Source: Iris pallida
Lineage: Eukaryota; Streptophyta; Magnoliopsida; Asparagales; Iridaceae
DNA length: 64,000 bases
Assembly (NCBI GenBank): GCA_029216955.1
Contig: JANAVB010042238.1
Span: 1-64,000 of the forward strand
Reading direction: 5' to 3'
This document shows positions 62,270-64,000 of the stretch, one piece after another. The notes beneath the pieces were generated by a model. The model worked only from the letters and a program-made list of their open reading frames with translations, had not been told where the DNA came from and searched no databases. Each line of letters opens with the position of its first letter. The stretch's first letter is position 1. Position numbers and translations under genes: made by a program.

Positions 62270-62560
62270 GGTAAAACGTCTACTTGATTATGAAACCTGG
62301 AGTTTATCGCAGTAATATTAGCCGACGTGGTGGAAACGTAGAGACCTGAATTTGGATGTACATACCTTGGTTATGAGATTTAGAATTTCTCACAGCTATA
62401 CTAGTCGGCTTAGCAAGAATTCTAGACACATGATTATAGAGGTACATACCTCAGTTGTGGAATCTATCGTTTATCGCAGCCTTGATTACTGGCATGGCGA
62501 GGATTCTGAGTAACATGATTTTGGACAGACGCATATGATTATCAGATTGTATCTTGAGAA
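62270..62560 (+). repeat. Degenerate internal array of element H
   Basis: Three blocks of about 80 bp with TTTATCGCAG, GGTACATACCT and CATGGCGAGGATTCT cores. Reverse complement of the arrays in A, B and G, consistent with H's opposite orientation. Confidence 0.6.
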
Positions 62561-62867
62561 GGTTTTTAAACATATCATCTCTATCATACCCTTCTGTTGT
62601 TATAAATTGTATTCCATCATCAAATAACTTAAGAGTAGGAATATTTTAGTTTTTGGTAGAGCTTATTCATATGTAGTTCTTTATAGTGTAATGATATGAT
62701 GACTTTCAGGGTGTATGTGCCCTAGAGATGATAGTTAGCATTGGTATTAGAATAGTAACCCATTGTAGATGATTCCTCTGTTATTTATAATACCTACCAG
62801 TTTTCATATAGGATGTTAGTCTGCCTTACAGCCTTGATGATTTATTATTTTTCTTATCCTTTACAGT

Positions 62868-63110
62868 AGGGCACCCATGACCAGAGCCTGTCCTTGAGTG
62901 TAGCTGTAGCTTCGCCTGAGACTGAGAGTCTTCCTCTACCTCCTATAGTGGTACCCCATACCATATTCTCGGGAGGGTTGTTTTTGATAGAGCTCAGATA
63001 TTCGGACTTCTTCGGGATGTGTTAGAGATACAAAGTTCAGGCTGAGATCTTGAGGGAGCAGTATCCAGTTCCACCTAGAGCCTCAGAAGTACCCAGATTT
63101 TCAGCCTAGA
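62868..63110 (+). pseudogene. Possible gag remnant of element H
   Basis: After a splice-acceptor-like TATCCTTTACAG, a short open stretch reads SVAVASPETESLPLPPIVVP, loosely like the Pro-rich N-terminus of element A's gag (GLPPPAARPSIVIPDIL). It is soon closed by stops. Weak similarity by eye only; it may be chance. Confidence 0.25.
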
Positions 63111-63844
63111 CCTTAGCATGTCTTTTGAGATAATTGATACACCCCACAATGCTTGTATGTTTTGATACCTTGTGATTGCTTTGTGCTGTAGTATGACTAG
63201 AATGACTAGATGGGAACTCTAGAGAGAGTATTATAGGTAGACGAATATTCTTTCTGTGACTTTGATTTCTAGAACGTTAGAGATGTAAATCTTTGGAAAC
63301 TTCCTTCATAAGTTTGTAGTATAGAAGATTATCTTCACTTTGATATATTATGTCCCACTCAAACTTGTTCCCTTGTACTACTTTTGCATCGCAGCTTTCG
63401 GTCCAATTTAGGCCATTTGACCATTCCCACTTTAATTATGATTATCATATGCATTGCCATGACTTTTAATTTAGGAGCACAAGATTAGTTGTTTTCTCAA
63501 AACCAACTTCACATGCATGACCTATATATGACACCCTACACCCATGACCTTCGTATCCTACTCGGACATGTCATCTTGTGCTTCATCATTAGCACACGAC
63601 TTTCCTAACACAAGACCCCATCTTGATTTACCCCACGGAGTCGCTTTTATTTCCGACTCGAATTGGGAACACCTTTACGACCCAAACCTGTCGGCCCAAA
63701 TTTGGGATATGACCCATTTTAAGTCTACTACCATATTTACTTGTTGACCTTGTGTGCTGCTAGGTAGAAGCTTTGACCTTGATTGTTGGGGGTTTGACCT
63801 AGAAGGAGTACGACCACTCTTAATTTCGATGACGAAATTCTTCT

Positions 63845-63857
63845 AAGGAGGGTAGAC
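63845..63857 (+). promoter_or_regulatory. Polypurine tract of element H
   Basis: AAGGAGGGTAGAC directly before the 3' LTR, preceded by GATGACGAAATTCTTCT as in A, B and G. Confidence 0.75.
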
Positions 63858-63858
63858 T

Positions 63859-64000
63859 TGTAACACCCACTTTTCTAAAATGAGAATAATTTTGAACCTT
63901 TGTAAAAGTTTATTATTTAATAATAGAATTTATGATTTATGGGAATTTTTAATTAATTTAATACTATTTATAATTGGTGAATTATAATTTTGATGTGTTA
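63859..64000 (+). repeat. Start of 3' LTR of element H
   Basis: 142 bases matching 57675 onward with a handful of differences; continues past the window. Confidence 0.9.

Larger units (their letters stand above)
57675..64000 (+). mobile_element. Element H: long-LTR gypsy derivative (right end cut by window)
   Basis: TGTAACACCCACTTTTC begins at 57675 and again at 63859, so the 5' LTR is 57675-61916 (about 4.24 kb, ending GGATCGTGACA) and the 3' LTR starts at 63859. The internal region is only about 1.94 kb with a post-LTR block, degenerate array, a possible gag remnant and a purine-rich tract. It is the plus-strand relative of element A. RT and integrase are absent. Confidence 0.85.

Overview
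This window looks like repeat-packed intergenic DNA from a flowering plant. It holds plant Ty3/gypsy elements of the Tat lineage, a Ty1/copia element with a tRNA-iMet-like primer site, very long LTRs of 3 to 4 kb, AT-rich spacers and (TA)n/(GT)n microsatellites. No host protein gene, rRNA, tRNA or CRISPR array could be supported. Almost all recognisable coding sequence belongs to retrotransposons, and all of it is broken.

Layout. 1-6366 is a minus-strand gypsy element (A) that keeps only gag and a protease stub between long LTRs; its left LTR runs off the window. A sits inside the left LTR of a second minus-strand, non-coding element (B, 6367-35654). That LTR also holds a plus-strand solo LTR (C, 6466-8912). 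The right LTR of B is split by a complete 17.6 kb minus-strand Tat-lineage element (D, 17439-34997; LTRs of about 1.29 kb; target duplication ATCTC/ATCTT). D has a tRNA-type primer site, one long gag-protease-RT-RNaseH-aRNaseH-integrase frame interrupted by stops, and a 6.4 kb 3' region with tandem arrays and a spliced gene on the opposite strand (19225-23688). 35655-37416 is a spacer. 37417-55080 is a minus-strand Ty1/copia element (E). Its left LTR is split by a plus-strand solo LTR (F, 37686-40872), and its gag is split by a complete non-coding long-LTR element (G, 44502-54174; target duplication GGAGC/AGAGC). 55081-57674 is a spacer. From 57675 a plus-strand long-LTR element (H) begins and runs off the right edge.

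A, B, F, G and H form one related clan. They share LTR starts like TGTAACACCC, ends like GGTCGTGACA, and a hairpin about 50 nt before the LTR 3' end. The four with internal regions also share a block just after the LTR, a purine-rich tract before the 3' LTR, and a degenerate non-coding array. They resemble LARD/TR-GAG type parasites that must borrow enzymes from an autonomous relative, which is not seen here.

The most unusual items are: (1) a dispersed GAGCCGCAT motif, about 34 copies in and beside one LTR of D, whose sequence also builds a 36-bp coding repeat in D's gag; (2) the opposite-strand spliced gene of D; (3) a gag reading frame in D that starts inside the LTR and is translated through the primer-binding site; (4) the position-conserved LTR hairpin with compensating stem changes in the A/B/F/G/H clan; (5) a repeated [ML]TI[RKH]LP peptide between protease and RT of D. 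All comparisons were made by eye; no alignment or database search was run.
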